Origin: Lacinutrix mariniflava
GTDB lineage: Bacteria; Bacteroidota; Bacteroidia; Flavobacteriales; Flavobacteriaceae
Length of the DNA stretch: 61,147 nt
Direction of reading: 5' to 3'
Assembly: GCF_001418015.1 (NCBI RefSeq)
Contig: NZ_LIQG01000031.1
Location: 1-61,147 of the forward strand
Shown here one piece after another: positions 17,267-25,781 of this stretch; position 1 is the first letter of the stretch, and every line of letters starts with the position of its first letter. The notes beneath the pieces were generated by a model. The model saw only the letters and a list, made by a program, of their open reading frames with translations, made no database searches and was not told where the DNA came from. Both the position numbers and the translations under genes were made by a program.

Positions 17267-17274
17267 TTTATTTA
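17267..17274. repeat. target-site duplication, right copy
   Basis: TTTATTTA directly abuts the right inverted repeat of the insertion sequence and equals 15833-15840. Confidence 0.85.
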
Positions 17275-17375
17275 CAAGTATTTTATAAAGAGAAATAAGA
17301 CTATACAACCATGCAATTACTTATGATTAAGTACTAAACAGTCATTGTTTTTATATGGTTTTGGGCATGGGCTCT

Positions 17376-17915
17376 TTATTTTATCAAGCTTTTTATTCGT
17401 TTCGGATATTTAGTATTCAAGTAAATTCCAATTGCAAAAATGGTCATTGCTATTAAAAAAGGAAAGAGAAATTTCAATTCAGATTTTACGTCATCCATAT
17501 CATAAAGGACTTCGTTTTCTCCTGTTGCAATTTGGAAAACTTCAGGCTCCATGTCAGATTGTTCACTTTTCTTAATCCAAACAATAGCTTTTCCAGATTT
17601 TTTTAATTCTTTCTCAATTAGTTCGTAGTTTTCGTTATTCCAACGCTGTTCAATATTTTTAGCGAGCTTATAATTCCGTGTGTCATTTTCAAGATTTAAT
17701 ATTAATTCCGATTTTACACTTTTATGTCCTTTGGAGCCAACTCGTGTATAAAACGCTTTTACTTTTTCTACTTTTCCACGTTTTTCGATTAGTGATTTTT
17801 CTGACGTAAATAGAGTAGGTGCTAAAAAAAATAAAGCAAATATTAAGCACGTAATTCCAACCACAAGTAAATCTCCAGCGTAATAATCTTTCGTCGATTT
17901 CTTTTTACTGTTCAT
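17376..17915 (-). CDS. membrane protein, DUF3592-like
   Basis: A 179-residue protein with two membrane helices (VVGITCLIFALFFLAP near residue 20; FLFPFLIAMTIFAIGIYL near residue 150) flanking a beta-rich extracytoplasmic domain with KGHKSVKSELILNL and KAIVWIKKSE. This two-helix-plus-loop design resembles DUF3592 proteins of unknown function. It stands alone between the insertion sequence and a hydroxylase gene that has its own terminator. Confidence 0.6.
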   Translation of the reverse strand: MNSKKKSTKDYYAGDLLVVGITCLIFALFFLAPTLFTSEKSLIEKRGKVEKVKAFYTRVGSKGHKSVKSELILNLENDTRNYKLAKNIEQRWNNENYELIEKELKKSGKAIVWIKKSEQSDMEPEVFQIATGENEVLYDMDDVKSELKFLFPFLIAMTIFAIGIYLNTKYPKRIKSLIK

Positions 17916-18025
17916 GTGGTTTTTTAGCTAGTGCAGAACTACTTTTGTTACTTAAATATCTTAGCATAATAGAAGCTTTATCTTGTTGTTGTATCGTGAA
18001 TATAATCTTTTATTTTAATAACAAA

Positions 18026-18055
18026 AACAGCCTTTCAAATAATTGAAAGGCTGTT
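18026..18055 (-). terminator. terminator of the fatty acid hydroxylase gene
   Basis: A perfect 13-bp stem, AACAGCCTTTCAA and TTGAAAGGCTGTT, with a 4-nt loop. The A-run lies on its left, which becomes a T-run for leftward transcription, so it ends the 18126-19262 gene. Confidence 0.85.
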
Positions 18056-18125
18056 GATTAGTTTATTTACATTAGCGCCAGAATAAACAGAACAATGGTT
18101 TTTTTTCTAATGTACAGATGTGTTT

Positions 18126-19262
18126 CTACCTTTCGCTCGGGTCTTTTAAATCTTGTTTTTCTTGAGGATTCTTTACAAAAGGATAAACAAATTGCTTAGC
18201 GAAACCTTTAGGGTACTTTACATCTCCTAAACCTGTGCTTTCTGGCCAGGCATCTCCTTCATCGTAATACGTGCCAAATATCATGTCTATAAATGGAAAG
18301 TGAATGGCAAAGTTTTTATCGTAAGCCTTTGGGTTGTCTGAGTGATGCCAATGGTGATATTGTGGCGTTACAAATAGGTACTTTAAAAAGCCAAAGTTAA
18401 TTCTTGTATTAGAATGTGCTAATACGGCTTGAAAAGAAACGATTACTATATATGTGAAAAAGACAGAACTGCTAAAGCCACAAATATAAATAGGTATAAA
18501 AGCCATGGCTCTTACCACTACTAAGTCAAAGAAATGCGTTCTAGATCCTGCAAGCCAATCTAAATGTTTTGTAGAGTGGTGTACGGCATGGAAACGCCAT
18601 AAATATGGAATTTTATGAAAGAAATAGTGTGAAGTATATTGAAATAAATCTGATACAAATAACGCCACAAATAATTGTGGTATAAATGGTATTGATTGTA
18701 TTGTAGCTTGAAAACCTTCTAAACCAATATTTTTGAACATATTTACTACTGGAAATTGTACAATAACACCAATAATTTGAATTAGTAAATGACTTACTAT
18801 AAAGTAAACCAAGTCTGTTCTCCATTCGTCATGAAATTTGGATTGATTTAAACGTTTTGGTAAAAACAACTCTATAGGTATAAATACAATTGCAGAAACT
18901 AATACATCTATTAATAGCCAATCTAAACCTATGGTTACAGATTGATCTTGAATGCCTGAACCTTCTGGTAAGGCTGTACCTAAAAATATTGTGGCTGCTA
19001 TAAGTACTGTCGATATAAAACCATAATGCTTTTTCTTACTTAGTATAAAACTAATAAAGGCAAATACAAACGAAAGAATTAAAACAGCAAGAATAGACCA
19101 TTTTACAATTTGTGGATTATAAATGTCTCTAAAATCCTTTGTTGTAAAGGTGTCTGGAAAGTAGGCGCAAATAACAAAACCTAAAGATATTATGGCAAGA
19201 AAAACAGAGAGGTAACCACTTATTTTACCTTCTCCAATTTTTAGTCTTTTATTGTCGGTCAT
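18126..19262 (-). CDS. sterol desaturase / fatty acid hydroxylase family membrane protein
   Basis: A 378-residue integral membrane di-iron enzyme. The histidine boxes are clear: HYFFH and RFHAVHHS around residues 217-232, and PQYHHWHHSD near residue 310. About eight hydrophobic segments surround them. Family members hydroxylate or desaturate lipids or sterols with O2; the substrate here is unknown. The gene has a terminator on each side, so it is a single transcription unit. Confidence 0.85.
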   Translation of the reverse strand: MTDNKRLKIGEGKISGYLSVFLAIISLGFVICAYFPDTFTTKDFRDIYNPQIVKWSILAVLILSFVFAFISFILSKKKHYGFISTVLIAATIFLGTALPEGSGIQDQSVTIGLDWLLIDVLVSAIVFIPIELFLPKRLNQSKFHDEWRTDLVYFIVSHLLIQIIGVIVQFPVVNMFKNIGLEGFQATIQSIPFIPQLFVALFVSDLFQYTSHYFFHKIPYLWRFHAVHHSTKHLDWLAGSRTHFFDLVVVRAMAFIPIYICGFSSSVFFTYIVIVSFQAVLAHSNTRINFGFLKYLFVTPQYHHWHHSDNPKAYDKNFAIHFPFIDMIFGTYYDEGDAWPESTGLGDVKYPKGFAKQFVYPFVKNPQEKQDLKDPSER

Positions 19263-19290
19263 ATAAATTTAATTTAAAATTGATTGTAAG

Positions 19291-19334
19291 AAAAAAGGTT
19301 CAAGATAATGAAAATTTATCTTGAACCTTTTTTT
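19291..19334. terminator. bidirectional terminator
   Basis: An 18-bp stem, AAAAAAGGTTCAAGATAA against TTATCTTGAACCTTTTTT, with A- and T-rich ends. It can end leftward transcripts of the M28 peptidase gene before the hydroxylase gene. Confidence 0.85.
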
Positions 19335-19343
19335 ATTTCCTTT

Positions 19344-19416
19344 GCGTTAGGGATTGAGGCTTTGTTGGAGCTCCTCGCAGAGAGCGACTGCCGAAAGCGC
19401 GACCTTTAGGTAACGC
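19344..19416 (+). repeat. structured dispersed repeat, copy A (possible small RNA motif)
   Basis: An outer stem GCGTTA/TAACGC (19344-19349 with 19411-19416) encloses internal hairpins and a 3' mini-hairpin ACC-TTTA-GGT. A second element with the same layout, but compensating changes in the stems, is at 28606-28699. The G+C-rich composition contrasts with the surrounding sequence. It may be a member of a known flavobacterial repeat or RNA family such as Flavo-1, but I cannot check. Confidence 0.5.
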
Positions 19417-19428
19417 CCAAAAATGTAT

Positions 19429-20985
19429 TTACTCTGCAGTTTTATCTACTGTAATTCTAGCATCTCTATTAGCTAGTTCCCAAGCAGTATAAAATACAAG
19501 ACGTGTTCTGTTTTCTAATAAATCGTATTCAATTTTATCTGGTGTATCTCCTGGCTGGTGATAATCGTCATGAGTACCATTGAAATAAAATATTACAGGA
19601 ATATTATTTTTTGCGAAGTTGTAATGATCACTTCTATAGTAATAGCGGTTTGGATCATTCTCATCGTTAAATGTATAATCTAAATCGATATTCATGTACT
19701 TTGTGTTCATAGCTTCAGAAATATCATGTAATTCCTTACTTAATTTGTCACTTCCAATTAAGTATACATAATTTCTGTTTTTCTTCTCACGTTTTGGATC
19801 TGTACGACCAATCATGTCTATGTTTAAATCGGCAACAGTATCTGCTAATGGAAATATTGGGTCATTATCTGTATAATGTTTAGAACCTAATAAGCCTTTC
19901 TCTTCACCTGTTACGTTTAAGAAAACTATTGAACGTTTTGGACCATTACCTTCTCTTTTTGCTTTAGCAAAAGCTTCAGCTATTTCTAATACAGCTACGG
20001 TTCCAGAACCGTCATCATCTGCACCATTATATACTTTACCGTCTTTTATACCTTCGTGATCTAAGTGAGCTGAAAGAATAATATATTCATTAGGCTTTTC
20101 ACTACCTCTTATAATAGCAGCAACGTTTTTAGAATCTACTTTTTCTGAATTGTTTTTATAAGTAATAGCGACATCAGATTTTATAGACATAGATTTTTCG
20201 TTAGTTTCGATGTCACTAACAAAGGCTTTAGCTAAATCAGTATTAATTAGCATATAAATCATCTCCTCTGCTCCATCTGCTAGGTTCATTCGTCCTGTTG
20301 AACGACCAAAACGATTAGCTGCCATAGCGTAAACTTCTGGATAGTAAAATAAAAGCGCTTTAGCTCCTTTACTTTTAGCCACTTCTTGTTTTGCAGCAAA
20401 GGCTTGACGCATATTAGACCATTTAGAGCTTTTATCTGTTCCTGAAATAACAAAATTCCCTTCTGAATCTTTTGGTTCGCCAGAGCGTATAATTACAACT
20501 TTTCCTTTTACATCTAAACCTTCATAGTTTGAGTAGTTCTCGTCTTCAATTCCAAAACCAGCAAAAATAATATCTTTTGTATTTAGAGTACCGTCTTTTG
20601 CAGAGCTAACTGATACATAGTCATCTATATTTGTAAAAGATTTTCCATTAACATTTAGAGTTATGTCTGGAGTTGCCATAACTACTAATGGTACATCTTG
20701 AAAATAGTTACCATCGCTTTTCGCAGCAGGTATTCCATCTTCGATATAATGTGATTTAATAAATTCTATAGCCATTCTTTCTCCTTCCTTACCAGTTTCA
20801 CGACCTTCAAAATCGTCTCCTGCATATATGTAAAGCGCCGTTTTTAAGTCTTCGGCAGTTATGGTTTCTGCGTATTTAGTTGGATCTGCAGGTGCTTTGG
20901 TTTTTGTTGTAGCATCCTTGCTTTTAGAAGAGCCACATGATGCTAAGACTAAGGTAACAGCAAAAAGTGAAAGTAATTTTTTCAT
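19429..20985 (-). CDS. M28-family zinc aminopeptidase lipoprotein with PA domain
   Basis: A 518-residue envelope lipoprotein (lipobox TLVLASC, Cys about residue 17). After the leader comes an insert with a protease-associated (PA) domain (about residues 100-260, GFGIEDENYSNYEGLDVKGK). The M28 catalytic domain follows from about residue 295: HLDHEGIKDGKVYNGADDD holds the zinc ligands His and Asp, NVTGEEKGLLGS holds the catalytic Glu pair, and IDMIGR and FYFNGTHDDYHQPGD hold the last ligands. It probably trims peptides at the cell surface or in the periplasm. A shorter paralogue lies just upstream. Confidence 0.92.
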   Translation of the reverse strand: MKKLLSLFAVTLVLASCGSSKSKDATTKTKAPADPTKYAETITAEDLKTALYIYAGDDFEGRETGKEGERMAIEFIKSHYIEDGIPAAKSDGNYFQDVPLVVMATPDITLNVNGKSFTNIDDYVSVSSAKDGTLNTKDIIFAGFGIEDENYSNYEGLDVKGKVVIIRSGEPKDSEGNFVISGTDKSSKWSNMRQAFAAKQEVAKSKGAKALLFYYPEVYAMAANRFGRSTGRMNLADGAEEMIYMLINTDLAKAFVSDIETNEKSMSIKSDVAITYKNNSEKVDSKNVAAIIRGSEKPNEYIILSAHLDHEGIKDGKVYNGADDDGSGTVAVLEIAEAFAKAKREGNGPKRSIVFLNVTGEEKGLLGSKHYTDNDPIFPLADTVADLNIDMIGRTDPKREKKNRNYVYLIGSDKLSKELHDISEAMNTKYMNIDLDYTFNDENDPNRYYYRSDHYNFAKNNIPVIFYFNGTHDDYHQPGDTPDKIEYDLLENRTRLVFYTAWELANRDARITVDKTAE

Positions 20986-21066
20986 TCTTAATTTAATGTT
21001 TGGTTAAGCAGTAAAAATACGAGAAAATAGACGTAAATTCTATTTGTTGTATTTTTTTTAACAAGA

Positions 21067-22104
21067 TTAAATATCTTGATTGTGTGTTAAATATGTAGTC
21101 CTATTAGCCAATTGCCAGGCGGTTGCAAAGATAAGTTTTGTACGTTTAGCTAATAATGGATAGTTTATTTTGTCCGGGGTATCTGTTGCTTTGTGATAAT
21201 CTGGATGCTCTCCATTAAAGTAAAAAATTACAGGGATATTTTGCTTTGCAAAGTTGTAGTGATCGCTTCTATAGTAGTATTGATTCCTATCGTTTTCTGC
21301 ATTGTATTTGTAGTCTAACTCTAAATTTGTAAAGGCTTCATTTGCTTTTACTGAAGTGTATTGTAACTCTTTACTAATTCTATCTGCGCCAATAATGTAG
21401 ATGTAGTTTGGGTTCTTTTCGTGTCTAGCGTCCACACGACCAATCATGTCTATATTTAGATTGGCAATGGTTTTGTTTATTTTGAAAATTGGGTTTTCTA
21501 AATAATATTTTGAGCCCTGTAGCCCAATTTCTTCTGCAGTAAGATGTAAAAATAGAATACTCCTTTTGGGAGCATGGCCTTGTTGTTCTGCAAGCTTAAA
21601 AGCTTCAGCAATTTCTGTTATGGCCACTGAGCCAGATCCATTATCGTCTGCTCCAAAATGAATTGCATCATCTTCGATACCTAAATGATCTAAATGCCCG
21701 GAAATGATTAATACTTCTTCAGGCTTTTCACTACCTTTTATATAGGCTAATACGTTTTCTGAAGCACCTATTCCTTCAGGTAAGAAATCTGCAGGAATGG
21801 TTTGATAGTATGTAGAGTCGTTAATTACAGGCGCAATATTTTTTGTAGTATAGAAATGTCTTAGATAATCTGCTGCTTTTTTTTGTCCTTCTGTACCTGT
21901 TCCACGACCTTGAAATTCTTCCGAAGCAAAAACTGTTAATCTACTTTTTAAATCTTCGGAAGTTATGGATTTTGAATACGTTTTAATAAGCGAGCTATCT
22001 GTAATTTCAACACTGTTTTCAAGGTTTTCTATCTTGGTACTGTATTTCTTTTCGGAGCACGAACCAACAATAACGAAGGCAGAAGCAATAAGTAGGGATT
22101 TCAT
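21067..22104 (-). CDS. M28-family zinc aminopeptidase lipoprotein, short form
   Basis: A 345-residue paralogue of the next gene without the PA insert. It has a lipoprotein signal (AFVIVGSCSEKK). The catalytic motifs are complete: HLDHLGIEDDAIHFGADDN, LTAEEIGLQGSKYY, NIDMIGRVDARHEKN and FYFNGEHPDYHKATDTPDK. The two genes are 81 nt apart in the same direction, so a tandem duplication with loss or gain of the PA domain is likely. Peptide scavenging is the expected role. Confidence 0.92.
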   Translation of the reverse strand: MKSLLIASAFVIVGSCSEKKYSTKIENLENSVEITDSSLIKTYSKSITSEDLKSRLTVFASEEFQGRGTGTEGQKKAADYLRHFYTTKNIAPVINDSTYYQTIPADFLPEGIGASENVLAYIKGSEKPEEVLIISGHLDHLGIEDDAIHFGADDNGSGSVAITEIAEAFKLAEQQGHAPKRSILFLHLTAEEIGLQGSKYYLENPIFKINKTIANLNIDMIGRVDARHEKNPNYIYIIGADRISKELQYTSVKANEAFTNLELDYKYNAENDRNQYYYRSDHYNFAKQNIPVIFYFNGEHPDYHKATDTPDKINYPLLAKRTKLIFATAWQLANRTTYLTHNQDI

Positions 22105-22157
22105 CTAATATCTATTTGAATTTCAAATATATATAAATTCTTACAAAAACCTTAAAA

Positions 22158-22487
22158 TTACTCAGAGATATCAATATCTTCTAGTTCTTCTATAGAATCT
22201 TCAAGAGAGTTTTCTTCGCGTTGCTCTAATTGTTCTGTATCACCAACCTCGGTAGTTGCAGTAACAGATTTATAAGTTGCTAATGCTAAAGAAATGATGG
22301 TTAATAAAAATATAAGCTGAATTGTGTGTTTTGGTTTATTTGTACCTCTAGTTTTTACAAGCGCTAAAATGCCAAAAATTAATGAAGCTATCGCTGGAAA
22401 AAAAGCGAAGTTAGATAAAGGTAAAACAGCTAAAATAACTGCAAAAATTGCGCTTATTAATCCTAATATAATAAATAATAATCTCAT
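22158..22487 (-). CDS. small membrane protein with acidic tail
   Basis: A 109-residue protein with three hydrophobic segments (LLFIILGLISAIFAVILAVL, FFPAIASLIFGILALV, IQLIFLLTIISLALATY), then a very acidic C-terminus (LEQREENSLEDSIEELEDID). It follows the DUF3108 gene by 7 nt and precedes the short M28 gene, so it belongs to that run. No family recognised. Confidence 0.6.
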   Translation of the reverse strand: MRLLFIILGLISAIFAVILAVLPLSNFAFFPAIASLIFGILALVKTRGTNKPKHTIQLIFLLTIISLALATYKSVTATTEVGDTEQLEQREENSLEDSIEELEDIDISE

Positions 22488-22494
22488 AATTAAT

Positions 22495-23277
22495 TTAGTT
22501 TTTTAAACCGGTTGCACTTTTAATTCTTAACTCTCCGCTACCTATCGCAACTTTAAATTTAGCATAAACAGGAATCTTATTTTCGTCTGCTGTTAGCCAT
22601 ATAAAATTACTATTGCCTTTTAAAGCATTGTTATTATCTAGGTTAATACGCAGTTTGTAACATTCTTTTTTGCCTAAAGCTGTACTAATAGTCTCTTTGG
22701 CAACATAAGTAAAACGAAATTTAGTTTCTTTATTATCGAATAAAACGGTAAAAGTATCACTATCGCCAATGCCTGCTTTTTTAATATCTAAAGTTCTTAA
22801 ATGATAAATAGTAGTTACAATGTCTTTAGTATTACCATTAATTTTTACAGTTTTATTGGTGTCCCAAAAGCCCGATTCGAAGTTTTTACTTTTCTTTCTA
22901 ACTAAGCTTTTTACAGATCTTGTTTTATGATTGAAGTTGTACTTAACAAATTTATAATGTCCTCCTTCATCAATTTCACGCTTGTATAAATAAGGTGTTA
23001 ATGTTCTTGGGTTTACATAACTCTCATATAGATCTCTAATTTTAAAAAAATTATCCCATTTTGTATACGTTGTAGCGTTACCCTTTAAACGTAATAATGT
23101 TCCTGTTTTAGTGTTTACATTACTGGTTTTCATGGTTACTTCTGCAAAATCTGTCATTAAGCCAGACATATTATAACCTGCAGTAAAAGTTAAGTTTTCA
23201 CCACCTACAAAGGCGTTGTTTTGTGCACTTGTTAATAAAGTAAAACTAAGAGCAAAGAGTATAAAAAAATGTTTCAT
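22495..23277 (-). CDS. DUF3108 domain secreted protein
   Basis: A 260-residue exported protein (signal peptide ending near TSAQ, residue 19). The mature part is one beta-rich DUF3108 domain: FVGGENLTFTAGYNMSG at the start, YVNPRTLTPYLYKREIDEGG in the middle, and FIWLTADENKIPVYAKFKVA near the end. DUF3108 proteins are predicted to be periplasmic or outer-membrane-associated; the function is not known. It begins the leftward run 23277-22158. Confidence 0.8.
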   Translation of the reverse strand: MKHFFILFALSFTLLTSAQNNAFVGGENLTFTAGYNMSGLMTDFAEVTMKTSNVNTKTGTLLRLKGNATTYTKWDNFFKIRDLYESYVNPRTLTPYLYKREIDEGGHYKFVKYNFNHKTRSVKSLVRKKSKNFESGFWDTNKTVKINGNTKDIVTTIYHLRTLDIKKAGIGDSDTFTVLFDNKETKFRFTYVAKETISTALGKKECYKLRINLDNNNALKGNSNFIWLTADENKIPVYAKFKVAIGSGELRIKSATGLKN

Positions 23278-23345
23278 AAAAATATTTAAAGTTCAAATAT
23301 AAATAATGTTAACACTAATTGTGCCTAAATTATTGTGTTTGGCTT

Positions 23346-23756
23346 TTATTTAATATTTAAAACTGAAATAATAAAAAGTATAGACCAAATACCAACCCGC
23401 AACCAATTAAGAATAATTAAGTCGTCTAAGGTATTGTTTGTTGTTTTGTTATTTGAAATTCTTTTGTGCAGAGGAACAAAAATAAGCATAGTCGATAACC
23501 ATGTTAAACACACAAAAGCAAAGTGAAGAATAGAGTAGAGGCCTCCCGTTTTTACTAGTGTAACAAGAGAAATTAATACCTGAATTGCCATAAGTGGCAA
23601 CACAATTATAGTCATTAATTTTGTATAGCGTTTGTGCCATAAAAAAAGGTTAATCTCTGTGTAGTATTTAAAAGATGGGTAAATTAGAAATTGTACCATC
23701 AAGATTAAAACAAGTAAACCAAAATCTATAATTACGCGAGCGATTTCTAAAGTCAT
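23346..23756 (-). CDS. four-helix membrane protein, unknown function
   Basis: A 136-residue protein of four membrane helices (IIDFGLLVLILMVQFLIYP, MTIIVLPLMAIQVLISLV, ILHFAFVCLTWLSTMLIFVP, LRVGIWSILFIISVLNI). The layout resembles small DUF-type flavobacterial membrane proteins. It begins 2 nt after the exonuclease gene ends, so the two are co-transcribed. No catalytic motif. Confidence 0.6.
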   Translation of the reverse strand: MTLEIARVIIDFGLLVLILMVQFLIYPSFKYYTEINLFLWHKRYTKLMTIIVLPLMAIQVLISLVTLVKTGGLYSILHFAFVCLTWLSTMLIFVPLHKRISNNKTTNNTLDDLIILNWLRVGIWSILFIISVLNIK

Positions 23757-23758
23757 TA

Positions 23759-25096
23759 TTATTTATTTAAAAGTACGTTGCGTAAAATACTTTGGACGTC
23801 ACTATTATCTTTTTGTTTTATTAAAAAAGTTTCTAACTCGTCTTGGTGTGTAATTTGGATATCTCTATCAATAAAACCATAGCCTAAATAAGCACCATTT
23901 TTAACCATTACAAAAGCGTCTTCGTTCTCGTTTCTACCTTTTTCTTTTAAAACAACATCTTGGCTATCGTTAACAATTTGGCAAATGGCATTTGTAACAC
24001 GTTCGTTATAAACTGTAATATCTTCACTGCCTTTACAAATACCTTTACATGTTTTTAAAATATAGTGAGAGCACTCATCGACACCTTCTTGTAAATGACA
24101 AAACTTAGGACACAAATTAAATTGTTCGCAAATTCGTTCTAAAAACAAACGCGCATCTCGTAAGCTATAAAAGGTAATTATAGGATTTGGTGTGGCTTTA
24201 CTATTATTAATAGCAATATGCATAATATCGTTTCTGTCTTGGTAACTAAAGAGTGAAAAACCTTTTGGAGCGCGTTTAGATACTTTATTATATTCCGGAA
24301 AGTGATGTTTAATTGCTGCATCTTCCATTAATAACGCAATAAGTTCACTGCCAGATAACTCGAAATCGATATCTGCAGTCTCCCTAACCATATCTAAGGC
24401 CTTTTGTGTTTTACTATGAAAGTGACTAAGGACTCTTTTTTTTATGTCTTTAGATTTACCAACATAAATAATTTCACCTTTCTTATTTTTAAGTTTATAA
24501 ATACCAGTAGCGTTTGGTAAGGCATTAAATATTTCTTTTGGTAGGTTAGGAGGTAAGGTAGCTTCTTTACTTTTACTATTTAAAAACTCGGTAAAAACGG
24601 TGTCTGCATTTTCTTGAGATTGTAAAATTTTAAAAAGAATAACTGTCGCTTCAGCATCTCCTCTTGCTCTGTGCCTTCCGTTTATATTAATATCTAAATC
24701 TTTACAAATTTTACCTAAACTATAACTGCGATGGCCTGGAAGTAATTTTCGACTAAGGCGCACAGTGCAAAGTTTTTTCCTTGTAAAGTCTATGTTTATA
24801 GCTTTAAACTCGTTTCTAATAACGTTGTAGTCGAAGTTTACATTGTGGGCAACAAAAATAGTATCCTCAGTAATATCTAAAACTTGTTGTGCGACTTCAT
24901 GAAATTCTGGAGCATTGGCAACAGTACCATTATCAATTCCTGTTAATGCAGTAATATGATCTGGGATAAAACAATTTGGATTAACTAACGAGGTAAACTC
25001 GTCTACAATAACGTCGCCATCGTATTTAAATACCGAGATTTCGGTAATTTTATTTGTCCTTCCTGAGGTTTCAACGTCTATTATTGTGTATTGCAA
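23759..25096 (-). CDS. DnaQ-like exonuclease fused to GIY-YIG (UvrC N-terminal) nuclease
   Basis: A 445-residue fusion. Residues 1-165 are a DEDDh 3'-5' exonuclease (YTIIDVETSG, FVAHNVNFDYNVIRNEF, HRARGDAEAT). Residues about 195-275 are a GIY-YIG domain (PNATGIYKLKNKKGEIIYVG, then KSKDIKKRVLSHF) like UvrC and Cho, followed by a Cys-containing region (FNLCPKFC, CKGICKG). Proteins of this design are known in several phyla and are thought to act in DNA repair, incising beside lesions and trimming. It lies downstream of a DUF2452 gene. Confidence 0.88.
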   Translation of the reverse strand: MQYTIIDVETSGRTNKITEISVFKYDGDVIVDEFTSLVNPNCFIPDHITALTGIDNGTVANAPEFHEVAQQVLDITEDTIFVAHNVNFDYNVIRNEFKAINIDFTRKKLCTVRLSRKLLPGHRSYSLGKICKDLDININGRHRARGDAEATVILFKILQSQENADTVFTEFLNSKSKEATLPPNLPKEIFNALPNATGIYKLKNKKGEIIYVGKSKDIKKRVLSHFHSKTQKALDMVRETADIDFELSGSELIALLMEDAAIKHHFPEYNKVSKRAPKGFSLFSYQDRNDIMHIAINNSKATPNPIITFYSLRDARLFLERICEQFNLCPKFCHLQEGVDECSHYILKTCKGICKGSEDITVYNERVTNAICQIVNDSQDVVLKEKGRNENEDAFVMVKNGAYLGYGFIDRDIQITHQDELETFLIKQKDNSDVQSILRNVLLNK

Positions 25097-25128
25097 TGCG
25101 TTATTTTTGAGCTGAAAATTAGTAGCTA

Positions 25129-25557
25129 TTATTGTAGTTTATTCGATGTTGTTTCATCAACTTTCTTCCACATGTGTTCCGATGTTAAATAAAAGCTACC
25201 TACAAAATCAAAATTACATTCGTTAGGTGCTATAATAGATAAAAACGGTTCTCCTTTTTTGTCTTTGTATAAATGATAAACCTCACCAAGATCTGGCTGA
25301 AAACTAAACTTAGCATTATAGACTAAGTTATTGTATTCCAATTCTTCAATCATTTTGTCGTATTCTGCTTTAAGCTCTAAATATTTAGCTTTAAGTTGTT
25401 TGTTGGCTTTATTAACGTTTTTATTTTTCCAAGTAATATTTTCTGTTACTTGAATGGCAGGAGCTCCAACATTGGTTCCGTAAGGTTTTAGAGCCGCATC
25501 ATATTGCTGGCTTTCTTTATTAAATACAACGTTATCTGGTTTTTTTGCGTCAGACAT
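25129..25557 (-). CDS. DUF2452 domain protein
   Basis: A 142-residue soluble protein with the DUF2452 pattern: VVFNKESQQYDAALKPYGTN near the start, then a helical KQLKAKYLELKAEYDKMIEE stretch and a beta part FSFQPDLGEVYHLYKDK. The function is unknown. It is the first gene of the leftward unit with the exonuclease fusion and diverges from hemN. Confidence 0.75.
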   Translation of the reverse strand: MSDAKKPDNVVFNKESQQYDAALKPYGTNVGAPAIQVTENITWKNKNVNKANKQLKAKYLELKAEYDKMIEELEYNNLVYNAKFSFQPDLGEVYHLYKDKKGEPFLSIIAPNECNFDFVGSFYLTSEHMWKKVDETTSNKLQ

Positions 25558-25719
25558 TTTTTTTCTTTTTTAGCTTTGTAAAGATAACAGTTTAAAGTTT
25601 TGTATTAAAACATTTTAAGAGTAGTTACGTGTATTTTTAACACTTCAGTTTTTAATAATTAATTTAATGCAGCTGCCTTTATTCAAGGCGTTAAATTTAT
25701 TAATTCTTTTTTTTGAAAG

Positions 25720-25762
25720 TGATTTTTATCATCTTTTAAGCTTTTATTTCAATATAAATTTG
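25720..25762 (+). promoter_or_regulatory. FNR-type operator and -7 box of hemN
   Basis: TGATTTTTATCA at 25720-25731 fits the FNR/CRP form TGAT-N4-ATCA. The -7 box TAAATTTG at 25755-25762 is centred 33 bp downstream, which places the operator near -41 as for a class II activator. hemN starts 19 nt after the box. Confidence 0.75.
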
Positions 25763-25781
25763 CTTTAAAATATTTTTTAAA

